A stretch of DNA of 64,000 nucleotides from Paenibacillus sp. FSL R5-0766. GTDB lineage: Bacteria > Bacillota > Bacilli > Paenibacillales > Paenibacillaceae. Location: assembly GCF_037971845.1 (NCBI RefSeq), contig NZ_CP150227.1:3348001-3412000 (forward strand). The letters run 5' to 3'. The position numbers were made by a program, and so were the translations under genes. Of this stretch, positions 1 to 8,637 are shown in pieces. The notes beneath the pieces are model-generated. The model saw only the letters and a program-made list of their open reading frames with translations, was not told the DNA's origin and ran no database searches. Within the stretch, counting starts at the first letter, position 1. Every line of letters starts with the position of its first letter.

Positions 1-551
1 ATATCGTCAACCTTCACCAAGTCAACGCCCCATTGTGCATACAGTTCAAAAAGCGAATCGTAGTAGGCTTGTGCGCCTTCTTTTGAGCTATCAACACCAT
101 ACATATCCGTATTCCACGGACAGATGGAGTTCGGATGAGCAATATCACGCGCAGTGGCGGTTGTTCCCAGAATCGGAGTAGCCGCATGTGCAGCTTGACG
201 TGGAATACCGCGCATGATGTGAATGCCAAATTGCAGCCCAAGACTATGAACGTAGTCGGCTAATGGCTTGAATCCCTGTCCACCTGCAGCGGAGGGAAAC
301 CGATTCTCGGCAGGCATAAGCCGCGAATATTCATCCATGATGAGTGGAACGAACGGACGATATTGCGAAGAATTGGCCAAAGGCTCGTACCATTGAATGT
401 CGACCGTAATATAGCTCCAGCCGAAGTCTTTAAGATGTTCTGCCATGTACTCGGCGTTGCCACGAATTTCGTCTTCCGTAACGGCTGCGCCGTAACAATC
501 CCAGCTGTTCCAGCCAAGCGGTGGAGTTGATGCTGCAAGTGTATGATTCAT
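1..551 (-). CDS. GH27-type alpha-galactosidase, N-terminal part (cut by window edge)
   Basis: Partial gene; about 183 residues are visible before the window ends. The N-terminus carries the family hallmark PPLGWNSWD (about residues 10-18), then TVDIQWYEP, a GIHIMRGIP strand and VDLVKVDD at the cut end. The Asp after VKV matches the position of the GH27 nucleophile (KYD/KVD strand). There is no signal peptide, so the enzyme probably acts in the cytoplasm, releasing terminal alpha-galactosyl or related residues from imported oligosaccharides. The start is fixed by an AGGAG six bases before the ATG. It follows the AraC gene at 660-1541 on the same strand by 108 bases, so that regulator is the likely controller. 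Some GH27 members act on beta-L-arabinopyranosides, so the exact substrate is open. Confidence 0.88.
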   Translation of the reverse strand, partial: MNHTLAASTPPLGWNSWDCYGAAVTEDEIRGNAEYMAEHLKDFGWSYITVDIQWYEPLANSSQYRPFVPLIMDEYSRLMPAENRFPSAAGGQGFKPLADYVHSLGLQFGIHIMRGIPRQAAHAATPILGTTATARDIAHPNSICPWNTDMYGVDSSKEGAQAYYDSLFELYAQWGVDLVKVDD

Positions 552-659
552 GGGAATGCTCCTTTATGGATTAATTATTGCTCTCGCTCAATTCATCATA
601 ATAAAGGATTTTATTAATATCTACAGTAATGTTGAGTGTCGAATAGCAAAATATTGCGG

Positions 660-1541
660 TTAGTCGAAGAACAATTTACGGTAAACAAGGCTTTCTCCGC
701 CACTACGAAATTCACCTGGCGTAACGCCTGTTATGCTGCGAAAGGCTTTGATAAAATAACTTCCGCTGGAATACCCGACTTGCTCGGCGATGACTTCAAT
801 GCTAAGAGAAGTTCCGCGCAGCAGTTCCATTGCTTTCTCGGTACGTACACGGGTTAGATAAGCACCTGGGGTCAAACCTGTACTGGAGGAAAAGCGACGT
901 ATAAAGTGATATTTGGAAAGGGAAACATGCTCCGCAAGGTGATCGATACTGATCATTTTGGAGTAGTTGTTTTCTATGTATTCAACGGCTATTTGAATGT
1001 TTACAGACCAATTCTCCCTGTTGCGCAATGTCGTTTTCTGTAATCGAGTCAATTCTGTCATGAACTGATATACGCTGGATGATGCGATCAGAGGATCAGT
1101 GATTCTGCCTGCTGCCGCATCTGTCACGATCATCCGCAACAGTCGAATGGGTGTACAATCAGCGGGTAAATAGGGAACTTCTCCAGCTTCCCGAAGGAAC
1201 TTTCGCCAATGGGGTAGAATAAGAGTGGGCCTGAACAGCAGGAACAGAAACTCCCAAGGTTCTTTTGATGCTGAATGGTAGTAATAGCGATGAACTCCTG
1301 GAATTTCGGCCAAAAAAGCTTGTCCTGCGGTAACATGATGAATGCGATTATTCGACTCAAACACACCTTCACCCGAGATTGTATATTGGAATAACAGGAG
1401 AGGCCCGTCCGAACGTTCGAGTCCATCCCAATGATAAGAAGGATCGGTTATTGAATCACATCCAGCCGCATACAGTACACACAGTTGGAGCTCCTTGTCT
1501 TCCGCGAATCGAAACCCATAGGTTCCTCTAGGGATATTCAT
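660..1541 (-). CDS. AraC-family transcriptional regulator with N-terminal cupin
   Basis: 293 residues. The N-terminal half (about 15-150) reads as an AraC-type cupin sugar sensor, including a stretch HHVTAGQAFLAEIPGVHRYY. The C-terminal 100 residues hold two helix-turn-helix motifs (IDHLAEHVSLSKYHFIRRF and IEVIAEQVGYSSGSYFIKAF) ending in GVTPGEFR, the usual AraC signature. The ATG is preceded by AAGGAGA. It lies between a TetR gene (27 bases upstream) and a GH27 gene (downstream), all on the minus strand. By family role it should activate the GH27 gene in response to a sugar; the ligand is unknown. Confidence 0.92.
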   Translation of the reverse strand: MNIPRGTYGFRFAEDKELQLCVLYAAGCDSITDPSYHWDGLERSDGPLLLFQYTISGEGVFESNNRIHHVTAGQAFLAEIPGVHRYYYHSASKEPWEFLFLLFRPTLILPHWRKFLREAGEVPYLPADCTPIRLLRMIVTDAAAGRITDPLIASSSVYQFMTELTRLQKTTLRNRENWSVNIQIAVEYIENNYSKMISIDHLAEHVSLSKYHFIRRFSSSTGLTPGAYLTRVRTEKAMELLRGTSLSIEVIAEQVGYSSGSYFIKAFRSITGVTPGEFRSGGESLVYRKLFFD

Positions 1542-1568
1542 ATCAGCTCTCCTTGTTGCCCTGATTTT

Positions 1569-2180
1569 TTACTGCGCTCCGCGAATGAAAATATCTACTA
1601 GCTTCTGGCCTAGCGAAAAGTTGGAACCATATTTATGCAGGTTATCTTCCCGATTACCCATTAACATCAATGTCGAGAAGGTCTCTGCCAGGAAAAATGG
1701 ATCGTCCGTTCGCAGTCTGTTTTCATCCATTGCCCGTTGGAAATGAGAGGCTAACACTTCATGAATCTGATGCTCCGCGTTGCGTATATCCTGAATCTGA
1801 GCTGGTTCAAGAAAAGGCTCAGCTTCTCTCAGCATGGTTTCAATCTCCGCATGTGGATTGCCAAGTCTGGCCTCTGCCAGACGAACAAGCCCCGATTCCA
1901 GATTCTCGGCTTGATCAAGGATATGCGAGGTTAACCGGCTCACATTCTGTAACATCGTTGTAAAGGCAACTTTAAAAAGCTCTGGTTTGCTGGTGAAATG
2001 ATAATAAATGGTTGGTTTTGACACGCTACATGTTTTGCCAATCTGCTGAAGCGTGACTGTTTCGTAGCCATACTCCATGAATAACTGTGAAGCAGTTTGA
2101 ATAATGGTTTGCTGAATTGAGATATCGTCGTTGCCATGTTTGGGTCTTCCAGGCAATCGTTTAGGTGATTTTTCTGTCAT
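1569..2180 (-). CDS. TetR-family repressor
   Basis: 203 residues from the chosen ATG, which has GGAGGG seven bases upstream; the reading frame is open 18 codons further but without a good ribosome site. The N-terminal helix-turn-helix contains TVTLQQIGKTCSVSKPTIYY, a typical TetR DNA-reading segment. The C-terminal domain is the variable ligand-binding part. A near-perfect 28-base palindrome lies 59 bases upstream, between this gene and the divergent alpha/beta hydrolase gene, and is the obvious operator for self-regulation and control of the hydrolase. Downstream on the same strand is an AraC gene 27 bases away, so they may be co-transcribed. Confidence 0.92.
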   Translation of the reverse strand: MTEKSPKRLPGRPKHGNDDISIQQTIIQTASQLFMEYGYETVTLQQIGKTCSVSKPTIYYHFTSKPELFKVAFTTMLQNVSRLTSHILDQAENLESGLVRLAEARLGNPHAEIETMLREAEPFLEPAQIQDIRNAEHQIHEVLASHFQRAMDENRLRTDDPFFLAETFSTLMLMGNREDNLHKYGSNFSLGQKLVDIFIRGAQ

Positions 2181-2238
2181 TGAATTTCCCTCCATGAATA
2201 TTTTATGACAAATAACGATAGTTAGCAAAATCATCTTG

Positions 2239-2266
2239 TAATTATATTTACCGGTAAGTATAATTA
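2239..2266. promoter_or_regulatory. Palindromic operator, probably for the TetR protein
   Basis: Twenty-eight bases whose two 14-base arms differ from perfect symmetry at one position, centred on TTACCGGTAA. It sits in the shared upstream region of the divergent TetR and hydrolase genes, 52 bases before the hydrolase start. Symmetric sites of this size are typical of TetR dimers; the binding itself is inferred. Confidence 0.7.
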
Positions 2267-2318
2267 TGTAGAGTTAAAAAAGACATATCATTATCCTCAT
2301 ACTAAGGTGGTTTTAAGG

Positions 2319-3080
2319 TTGAAAACAGCACAACGTACTAACAAATGGAAAAAAATAATTATGTGGACCATCTTGTCCATCGTTATCATCGTGGCCGGTG
2401 TTTTCGTATATCTTAATTCGGTAACGTATAGTCCCTCTGAGCGAGCTGAAACTGCGATTACAAGTGATGCTCAGGTTAATGTAGCCAAGATTAAGGACGG
2501 TTACCGATTTGAACCCGTGGGTACAGAGATAACCCAACCGAATATTATTTTTTATCCAGGCGGTTTGGTTAAACCTGAAAGTTATTCTCCACTTGCCAGA
2601 GAAATGGCAGAACAGGGTCACCGCGTATATATCGCGAACATGCCAATAAACTTGGCGATTTTCGGTCAAAACAAGGCTGATTCCTTTATCGAGGAACATC
2701 CTGACGAAGCGTTTGTTATTGGTGGCCATTCGTTGGGAGGGTCATTTGCATCACGGTATGCTGCGCAGCACAATGAGAAGTTGGAAGGCGTCTTTTTCTT
2801 GGCTTCTTATGCAGATGAAGGGGGGAGCGTGAAGAATACAGACTTGTCTATCTTACAGATTACAGGCTCGGATGACGGAGTGCTTAACTGGGAAGACTGG
2901 GAGAACTCCAAAGCAAATCTTCCGGAAGACACGACATATGTGAGTATTGAAGGTGGAAATCACGGTCAATTTGGTTCATACGGCATGCAAAAAGGAGATA
3001 ATCAACCTGCAATTACAGAAGAAAAGCAGTTGGAAGAGGTAGTTATGGCCCTAGAGAACTGGATGGATACATTAAATTAA
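2319..3080 (+). CDS. Membrane-anchored alpha/beta hydrolase
   Basis: 253 residues from a TTG start eight bases after AAGGTGG; a GTG four codons upstream overlaps that ribosome site and is less likely. One N-terminal membrane helix (about residues 15-34, IIMWTILSIVIIVAGVFVYL) anchors a hydrolase domain outside the membrane. The nucleophile elbow is GGHSLGGS (Ser about 138), with a probable acid in GSDDGVL (about 184) and the histidine in GGNHGQFG (about 214), so the triad looks complete. It matches the dienelactone-hydrolase-like alpha/beta hydrolase group; the substrate cannot be read from sequence. It is divergent from the TetR gene and probably repressed by it. A terminator follows. Confidence 0.85.
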   Translation: MKTAQRTNKWKKIIMWTILSIVIIVAGVFVYLNSVTYSPSERAETAITSDAQVNVAKIKDGYRFEPVGTEITQPNIIFYPGGLVKPESYSPLAREMAEQGHRVYIANMPINLAIFGQNKADSFIEEHPDEAFVIGGHSLGGSFASRYAAQHNEKLEGVFFLASYADEGGSVKNTDLSILQITGSDDGVLNWEDWENSKANLPEDTTYVSIEGGNHGQFGSYGMQKGDNQPAITEEKQLEEVVMALENWMDTLN

Positions 3081-3125
3081 ACTATAAAATGAATGTGTTG
3101 AATGGTAATGATCGTGGTACGATTA

Positions 3126-3151
3126 AAGTCGCTATTTTAGCGGCTTTTTTT
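3126..3151 (+). terminator. Rho-independent terminator after alpha/beta hydrolase
   Basis: Hairpin GTCGCT-attt-AGCGGC (one G-T pair) followed by seven T. It belongs to the same terminator style as those at 56113, 57276 and 61872. Confidence 0.85.
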
Positions 3152-3263
3152 GTTGAAAGAATTGCTTTAATTACCACAAATCGTTAACATTAGAAGCATT
3201 GTCATCGAAATAGCACCAAAACGGAAGACAGCAAGAGCAAGAACATCAAAAGGAGAAAAGATT

Positions 3264-3698
3264 ATGTTTTTCAGAAAATTTGCTTACACGTTAGTGATCA
3301 TCCTCGCTGCATTATTGTTCTCAGGTTGTACGTCAGAGTCTTTGCGTGATCTTGGATCACCTCAAGTTTCGGAGGATATGGGATTTGATGAGGTTGCCGA
3401 CTATATCTCGGAGCACAATGAACTCCCGCCAAATTATATTACCAAGAAAGAGGCAAGAGATCTGGGATGGGAACCAAGCGAAGGTAACCTGCGAGAAGTT
3501 GCTCCAGGCAAAAGCATCGGCGGCGACGTGTTCAGGAACCGGGAAGGATTACTCCCCAACAAAAAAGGCCGGATCTGGTACGAAGCCGATATAAATTACT
3601 CAGGAGGACGGCGCGGAAGCGACCGAATTCTATACTCGAATGACGGTCTAATCTACCAGACGACAGATCATTATAAGTCATTTGAACAGTTAAAATAA
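3264..3698 (+). CDS. Barnase-family ribonuclease (secreted, possibly lipid-anchored)
   Basis: 144 residues. The sequence follows barnase from the NYITKKEARDLGW segment through APGKSIGGDVFRNREG to YEADINY and TTDHYKSF. All residues known to matter in barnase are present: Lys in the NYITK segment (about 61), the general base Glu in YEADINY (about 106), the two Arg in GRRGSDR (about 116-120) and the general acid His in TTDHY (about 136). It cuts single-stranded RNA. The signal peptide ends in LLFSGC, so the enzyme may be a lipoprotein rather than freely released as in Bacillus amyloliquefaciens; Phe at -3 of the lipobox is unusual. GGAG precedes the ATG. The barstar gene follows 14 bases later. 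Confidence 0.95.
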   Translation: MFFRKFAYTLVIILAALLFSGCTSESLRDLGSPQVSEDMGFDEVADYISEHNELPPNYITKKEARDLGWEPSEGNLREVAPGKSIGGDVFRNREGLLPNKKGRIWYEADINYSGGRRGSDRILYSNDGLIYQTTDHYKSFEQLK

Positions 3699-3712
3699 AC
3701 GGAGGAAATGAT

Positions 3713-3988
3713 ATGAGCATCATTCAGATTAACGGAAACGACTTTCACAGCAAGGAAGAGCTTCATCAAATTTTGCAAAACCAGCTTGAGTTAGACGAGA
3801 GCTATGGAGGCAATTTGGACGCACTATGGGATGTCTTAACTGGGGCTGTAAGCATGCCACTTACTGTTCAATGGATTGGTTTTGAGAAAAGCAAAGAGAT
3901 TCTTGGAGATTACGCTGACCAGGTCATGGAATTGTTGCGTGATGTGGAAGGGGAGATCCTAGGATTTACGTTGGAATTATATTATTGA
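3713..3988 (+). CDS. Barstar-family ribonuclease inhibitor
   Basis: 91 residues, the normal length for barstar. The helix that plugs the barnase active site is recognisable in YGGNLDALWDVLTG (about residues 31-44), with the two key Asp residues in the LDALWD stretch, and an acidic patch near the C-terminus. There is no signal peptide, so it neutralises the enzyme inside the cell before export. It is co-transcribed with the barnase gene, starting 14 bases after it behind a GGAGG site. The pair is a self-protection module for an exported toxic nuclease. Confidence 0.95.
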   Translation: MSIIQINGNDFHSKEELHQILQNQLELDESYGGNLDALWDVLTGAVSMPLTVQWIGFEKSKEILGDYADQVMELLRDVEGEILGFTLELYY

Positions 3989-4008
3989 AAAGTAGCTTTG
4001 GCTTTATA

Positions 4009-4035
4009 AGGCGATGGGCAACCATCGCTTTTTTG
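4009..4035 (+). terminator. Terminator after barstar
   Basis: Seven-base-pair stem GCGATGG / CCATCGC with a short loop, followed by six T. Confidence 0.85.
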
Positions 4036-4177
4036 GTCTTCACATTTTTACTGAGACACATGTCTAGATCATGCTATTTTCATGGCTTAATAATCAAGGT
4101 TGGGGTGATTAGACTTCCTTATACTTTAAACATGGAATAGGGTAGGCAGGATTGTAGTCGTTTACTAACGGTTGAAT

Positions 4178-4192
4178 ATGTAAGCGTATACT
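4178..4192 (+). promoter_or_regulatory. cre-like CcpA site
   Basis: ATGTAAGCGTATACT matches the catabolite-responsive consensus WTGNAANCGNWWNCA at 14 of 15 positions. It lies 72 bases before the orphan solute-binding gene, suggesting glucose repression of that gene. Confidence 0.5.
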
Positions 4193-4263
4193 ATATCAAA
4201 GTGAACCATCGTAATGTCTGGATTGGTTATAACGACTAACATCATTTAGGGGGCAGAAAAATA

Positions 4264-5958
4264 ATGAGAGCCGTATCAAAAGTGCTAGGAGCATGTCTCG
4301 TAACAAGTGTTGTGTTAGTTTCCGCCGGTTGCGGAAACGCTGGGGAGAATTCCGAATCAAATACGAGTGACACCAACAGCCCAATCACATTTACCTTCTT
4401 CGGCGCAGATGCAAGTCCCAACTGGAACAAAATGCAGGATGCGGTAGGGAAGAAAATTACGGAAGAAACCGGTGTAAGCATTGATGCTGAATTCGATATT
4501 TCGAGCGGAGGCGGAAACGACCGTATTTCCTTGATGGCTGCAAGCGGTGATTATCCGGATTTGATTTTCCCCAAAGGTAACTTGACCAGACTCGTTGATG
4601 CCGGGGCAATGATTGATCTGACGGATCTGATCGAAGAACACGCCCCCAACTTGAAAAAGATCTACGGTGAGCACTTCAATCGGTTGAAATACAGTAATGA
4701 CGATCCTTCAATCTATTGGATTCCAACGAATGGTGCAATCGATCAGGTCAGCTTTGATGCGACGAATGGTACCGCCATTCAACATCGTGTAGTCAAGGAA
4801 CTTGGGTATCCTGAGATCAAAACCTTAAACGATTTCGAAAAAGTGCTACGTGAATATTACGAGAAACATCCGACCACAGATGATGGCCAACCCACAATTC
4901 CGCTGACGCTTAGTGCAGATGGATGGCGGCGAATGATCACTGTTACTGATCCCGCTGTCATGTCTACTGGAGGACCTGGAGATGGTGAATATTTCATCAA
5001 TCCGGATACCTACGAAGCCGTTCTGCATTACAAACGTCCCGAGGAGAAAGAATATTTCCGGTGGTTGAACAAGATGTACAATGAAGGCTTGCTGGACAAG
5101 GACAGTTTTGTTCAGAAGGATGACCAATATAAGTCCAAAATCGCCAGTGGTCGCGTGTTATCCTTGCTTGATCCAAGCTGGGGATTCAGTGATGCGGAAA
5201 ATGCTTTGAAAAGTGCAGGGAAAGACGACATGACCTACGGATTCTATCCGGTCACGCTAGATGACAACTTTCAGCGTAAAGATTTCCAGAATATTGGCTT
5301 TGACGGTTATGGCATTGGCATAACGGTAGATTGTGAAGATCCTGTCCGGGCTATTAAATTTTTGGACTGGATGTCTTCTGAAGAAGGGCAAGTATTGAGA
5401 AACTGGGGCGTTGAAGGCGAGCAATATAACGTGGAAGACGGTGTTCGCACCATCCCGGCCGATGTACAGGAACGTAAAAACAAAGACAATAACACATTCA
5501 CCAAAGAAACCGGAGTAGGCTTGTATTACATTTTTGGTGCTCATTACGGGGATGGCGTCAAAGATTCAACGGATAACTACTATACAACGAATTATCCTGA
5601 ACAGATTCAGCAAAGTTATTCCGATGAGGAAAAAGAAGTTTTGAAAGGCTATGGCATCACTACATGGAAGGACTTGTTCCCTTCCGAAAAGGAGTTTCCG
5701 GTGAAAGAGTGGGGTGCTGCTTACAATATGCCGATTCCTTCGGATAGCGGGGATTATAACGTTGTGTATCAGAAAACGCAGGATATTATTCAGAAACGGA
5801 TCGCCGAAGCGATTACATCCTCTCCGAGTGCCTTTGAAGACATATACGACAATATGATTACCGAACTTGATAATGCAGGTGCAGTAGCCATGGAACAGCA
5901 GTATACGGAGTGGATTAAAGATCGCGTTCGATTGTGGACGGGTAAAGAGATCAATTAA
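4264..5958 (+). CDS. Orphan ABC sugar-binding lipoprotein (LplA-like)
   Basis: 564 residues. The signal peptide ends in the lipobox VSAGC, so the protein is lipid-anchored outside the membrane. The body is a family-1 solute-binding protein; stretches such as LIEEHAPNLKKIYG and KIASGRVLSLLDPSWGF align with the binding protein at 49955-51610, making the two paralogues (probably oligosaccharide or uronate-decorated sugar binders). No permease is adjacent: a terminator follows and the next gene is convergent. It may feed a permease pair elsewhere, for example the paralogous system at 51721-53601. The ATG follows an AGGGGGC site. A cre-like site lies upstream. Confidence 0.9.
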   Translation: MRAVSKVLGACLVTSVVLVSAGCGNAGENSESNTSDTNSPITFTFFGADASPNWNKMQDAVGKKITEETGVSIDAEFDISSGGGNDRISLMAASGDYPDLIFPKGNLTRLVDAGAMIDLTDLIEEHAPNLKKIYGEHFNRLKYSNDDPSIYWIPTNGAIDQVSFDATNGTAIQHRVVKELGYPEIKTLNDFEKVLREYYEKHPTTDDGQPTIPLTLSADGWRRMITVTDPAVMSTGGPGDGEYFINPDTYEAVLHYKRPEEKEYFRWLNKMYNEGLLDKDSFVQKDDQYKSKIASGRVLSLLDPSWGFSDAENALKSAGKDDMTYGFYPVTLDDNFQRKDFQNIGFDGYGIGITVDCEDPVRAIKFLDWMSSEEGQVLRNWGVEGEQYNVEDGVRTIPADVQERKNKDNNTFTKETGVGLYYIFGAHYGDGVKDSTDNYYTTNYPEQIQQSYSDEEKEVLKGYGITTWKDLFPSEKEFPVKEWGAAYNMPIPSDSGDYNVVYQKTQDIIQKRIAEAITSSPSAFEDIYDNMITELDNAGAVAMEQQYTEWIKDRVRLWTGKEIN

Positions 5959-6020
5959 CTTGCGGATATAATCAAAGTAATGCACTGTTTGCAGATCCGA
6001 AGTATATCAAGAACTAAAAG

Positions 6021-6055
6021 AACATCGAGCCATGCAGGATGGCTTGATGTTTTTT
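6021..6055. terminator. Bidirectional terminator between convergent genes
   Basis: Twelve-base-pair stem ACATCGAGCCAT / ATGGCTTGATGT with a five-base loop. T runs on the plus side and A/T-rich sequence on the minus side let it serve both the solute-binding gene and the AraC gene ending at 6080. Confidence 0.85.
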
Positions 6056-6079
6056 AGTTTACATTGAATGAGCTCATCA

Positions 6080-6949
6080 TTATCTTGGCAGTGCTTCCAT
6101 TGCATCACGTCTTTGTTTGATATATCTACCGGGGGAGATGCCAACCATTTTGGTAAAACTGCGAATAAAATTGGCATAGTCACTAAAGCCCGATTGAAAG
6201 CATGCATCCGTAATACTCAATCCTTCAGACAGGTGGAATTTGGCCCGTTCAATACGACGACCCAAAATGTAGGAACGGATGGTTAATCCAGTATGCTTCT
6301 TGAACTGGCGGCTGATATAAGTACTGTTCATGTAGAACACTTCGGCAAGTTTGCGAAGCGTAATATCTTGATTTAGATGTGTTTCAATATAATCCATGGT
6401 TTCACGAACCAGTTCAGGCATAATGTCATTGGGAACAAAGGAATTGTTATGAAACCAGACGTTAATCATGACCAACAATTGGGCTACGGCTGCATTTATT
6501 TTGATATCGGTGCCATAAGCATCACAAGCAAGCAATCCTTCCAGTTCGTTCGTACATTGCAGCATCTGCTTCAAGTTATCGTCGTCTAAATGTACGATGT
6601 TGCCTGTACCTTTGGGGCGATGATCAAAACATGACGATAGATTGGTTGATGGTGTGGAAAGCTGAAATAGATATGTTTTTTTGAGATTGATTGTAATTCG
6701 CTCATACTCAGATTCATCCAGAATAAAGGCTCGGTGCATCTCCTCGGGTGACATCACAAGCAGATCACCAGGCTGTACATGGTAACATCGATTTTCTACA
6801 TAAAAGTGAACGTTGCCACGAAGAAACAGGTAGATTTCGTATGCATTATGGCGATGATAGATCGTTTCCAGCTTATACGTCGTTACGCTGTGTAGATATA
6901 AGAGCTCAGGCTGGATGGGATCATAAAAACACTCAGAGGATCCACTCAT
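6080..6949 (-). CDS. AraC-family regulator with cupin domain
   Basis: 289 residues. The N-terminal cupin (about 20-150) shows YHRHNAYEIYLFLRG and YHVQPGDLLVMSPEEMHR, the classic sugar-sensing barrel. The C-terminal DNA-binding part has two helix-turn-helix units (LRKLAEVFYMNSTYISRQF and ITDACFQSGFSDYANFIRSF) and ends GISPGRYIK. GGAGGT precedes the ATG. It is divergent from two GH43 genes at 7113-10182, which it probably activates in response to arabino- or xylo-oligosaccharides; the ligand is inferred from that context only. Confidence 0.93.
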   Translation of the reverse strand: MSGSSECFYDPIQPELLYLHSVTTYKLETIYHRHNAYEIYLFLRGNVHFYVENRCYHVQPGDLLVMSPEEMHRAFILDESEYERITINLKKTYLFQLSTPSTNLSSCFDHRPKGTGNIVHLDDDNLKQMLQCTNELEGLLACDAYGTDIKINAAVAQLLVMINVWFHNNSFVPNDIMPELVRETMDYIETHLNQDITLRKLAEVFYMNSTYISRQFKKHTGLTIRSYILGRRIERAKFHLSEGLSITDACFQSGFSDYANFIRSFTKMVGISPGRYIKQRRDAMEALPR

Positions 6950-7055
6950 GAAGTACCTCCCGTCATTTCACGCAATAAATACAGCGGTTAACGCAATGAA
7001 ATTGTACTCAGCTTACCTTAAAATGTAATCATCCTATCATGATACCTTTTGTATT

Positions 7056-7069
7056 GCAAACGCTTTCTC
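7056..7069 (+). promoter_or_regulatory. cre-like CcpA site before GH43 operon
   Basis: TGCAAACGCTTTCT, preceded by T, fits WTGNAANCGNWWNCA at 14 of 15 positions. It lies 44 bases before the GH43 start codon, where bound CcpA would block transcription. Confidence 0.55.
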
Positions 7070-7112
7070 GTAAAAAGGCACAACTAAAAACGATTATAGG
7101 GGGATTCTGTTG

Positions 7113-8630
7113 ATGAATCATCATTCTGCACCACAAGCTGGTGAGCAAAAGCAAGATCAAGCTGCCAATCAGGAGCGTATTCCAGGGGAGATTGGAAAGC
7201 TTCGTCCCAACGGTAACCCTCTGGTGGCCCACAAATTTGGAGCCGATCCATATGCTTTGGTATTTAACAATCGAGTCTACTTATATATGACTAGTGATAA
7301 GCTGGAATATGATAAGGACGGTCTTCCTCAGAAAAACAGCTACAGTTCAATCAACCGGATTACGGTCATTTCTTCGGATGACTTAATCAACTGGACCGAT
7401 CATGGAGAGATCAGAGTTGCCGGACCTCAAGGCGCAGCAACATGGGCTTCACAATCTTGGGCGCCCGCAGCTGCTCATCGAAACGTGGATGGCAAGGACT
7501 GTTTCTTTCTTTATTTCGCTAACAATGCCAGTGGAATTGGTGTATTGTCTGCACCAACACCTGTAGGTCCATGGATAGACCCTATAGGAAAGGCACTTAT
7601 TACAAGAGAAACTCCTGGAGTGGAGGAAGTAACTTGGTTATTCGATCCGGCTGTCATTGTAGATGATGATCATCAGGCCTACATATACTTCGGTGGTGGT
7701 ATTCCGCAGGGGAAAGCAGAAAGACCTGATACGGCAAGAGTGATGCGATTGGGAGAAGATATGATCAGCGTTGTTGGCAAAGCGAAGGTTATTCAGGCGC
7801 CTTATATGTTTGAAGATTCAGGGATACATAAATATAATAATAGTTATTACTTTACGTATTGTTCCAATTTTGTTGAGGGTGATCGGCCAGAGGGCAGCCC
7901 ACCACCTGGTGAAATTGCATATATGACCAGTGTTCAGCCAATGGGGCCATGGACATATCAGGGAACGTTGCTCCAGAATCCGGGCCACTTTTTTGATGTT
8001 GGCGGCAATAACCATCATGCTATATTCCAACTGGCCGATCAGTGGTACATTGCCTATCATGCTCAGACATTAAGCCAGGCCATGAATATTCCCGATGGTT
8101 ACCGTTCAACACATCTGAATCGAGTCGAGCATAATGAGGCCACGGGTAAGATCCAGAAGGTACATGCAGATTATCAGGGCGTAGATCAAATCAAGTGCTT
8201 CAATCCCTATGAGCGGGTAAGCGGTTCGACGATTGGATGGAGCAGCAGAGTAACAACAGAGCAATATCTTGACTCTGCTGAGATATCTGCATCCGATTCG
8301 AATATCATGTTCGCTAAGCTGCAAAATGACAGCTGGATAGCTGTATCCAAGGTGGACTTTGAAAGTGAAGGACCTACAACCTGTACAGCTACTATTGGAA
8401 ATCAAGGAACCGAAGGTACGTTGGAACTTCGACTTGATCGTGCAGACGGACCGTTAATTGGAGAAATCATTGTTTCGCCTGCGACAGAATCTCTTCAATG
8501 GACGGAACTAACAACTAATGTTACAGGTGCGAAAGGTGTGCAAGACTTGTATATTAAGTTTAAAAGTTCAACAGACAGCTCAACCATCTTTTTAAGAGAA
8601 TGGAAGTTTAACAGACAAAATGAGGTGTAA
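7113..8630 (+). CDS. GH43 arabinofuranosidase/xylosidase with C-terminal CBM6-like domain
   Basis: 505 residues. The five-bladed propeller shows the GH43 catalytic trio: base Asp in FGADPYALV (about 45), modulating Asp in WLFDPAVIVDD (about 178) and acid Glu in MFEDSGIHKY (about 235). The last 130 residues resemble a CBM6 beta-sandwich (from SKVDFESEGPTTCTATIG onward). The architecture resembles arabinoxylan arabinofuranohydrolases, which release arabinose from xylan side chains. There is no signal peptide, although CBM6-bearing relatives are usually secreted. The ATG at 7113 sits nine bases after GGGGG; a TTG one codon upstream is the alternative. The next GH43 gene starts 7 bases after its stop. 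Probably regulated by the divergent AraC gene and CcpA. Confidence 0.9.
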   Translation: MNHHSAPQAGEQKQDQAANQERIPGEIGKLRPNGNPLVAHKFGADPYALVFNNRVYLYMTSDKLEYDKDGLPQKNSYSSINRITVISSDDLINWTDHGEIRVAGPQGAATWASQSWAPAAAHRNVDGKDCFFLYFANNASGIGVLSAPTPVGPWIDPIGKALITRETPGVEEVTWLFDPAVIVDDDHQAYIYFGGGIPQGKAERPDTARVMRLGEDMISVVGKAKVIQAPYMFEDSGIHKYNNSYYFTYCSNFVEGDRPEGSPPPGEIAYMTSVQPMGPWTYQGTLLQNPGHFFDVGGNNHHAIFQLADQWYIAYHAQTLSQAMNIPDGYRSTHLNRVEHNEATGKIQKVHADYQGVDQIKCFNPYERVSGSTIGWSSRVTTEQYLDSAEISASDSNIMFAKLQNDSWIAVSKVDFESEGPTTCTATIGNQGTEGTLELRLDRADGPLIGEIIVSPATESLQWTELTTNVTGAKGVQDLYIKFKSSTDSSTIFLREWKFNRQNEV

Positions 8631-8637
8631 TTAAAGC

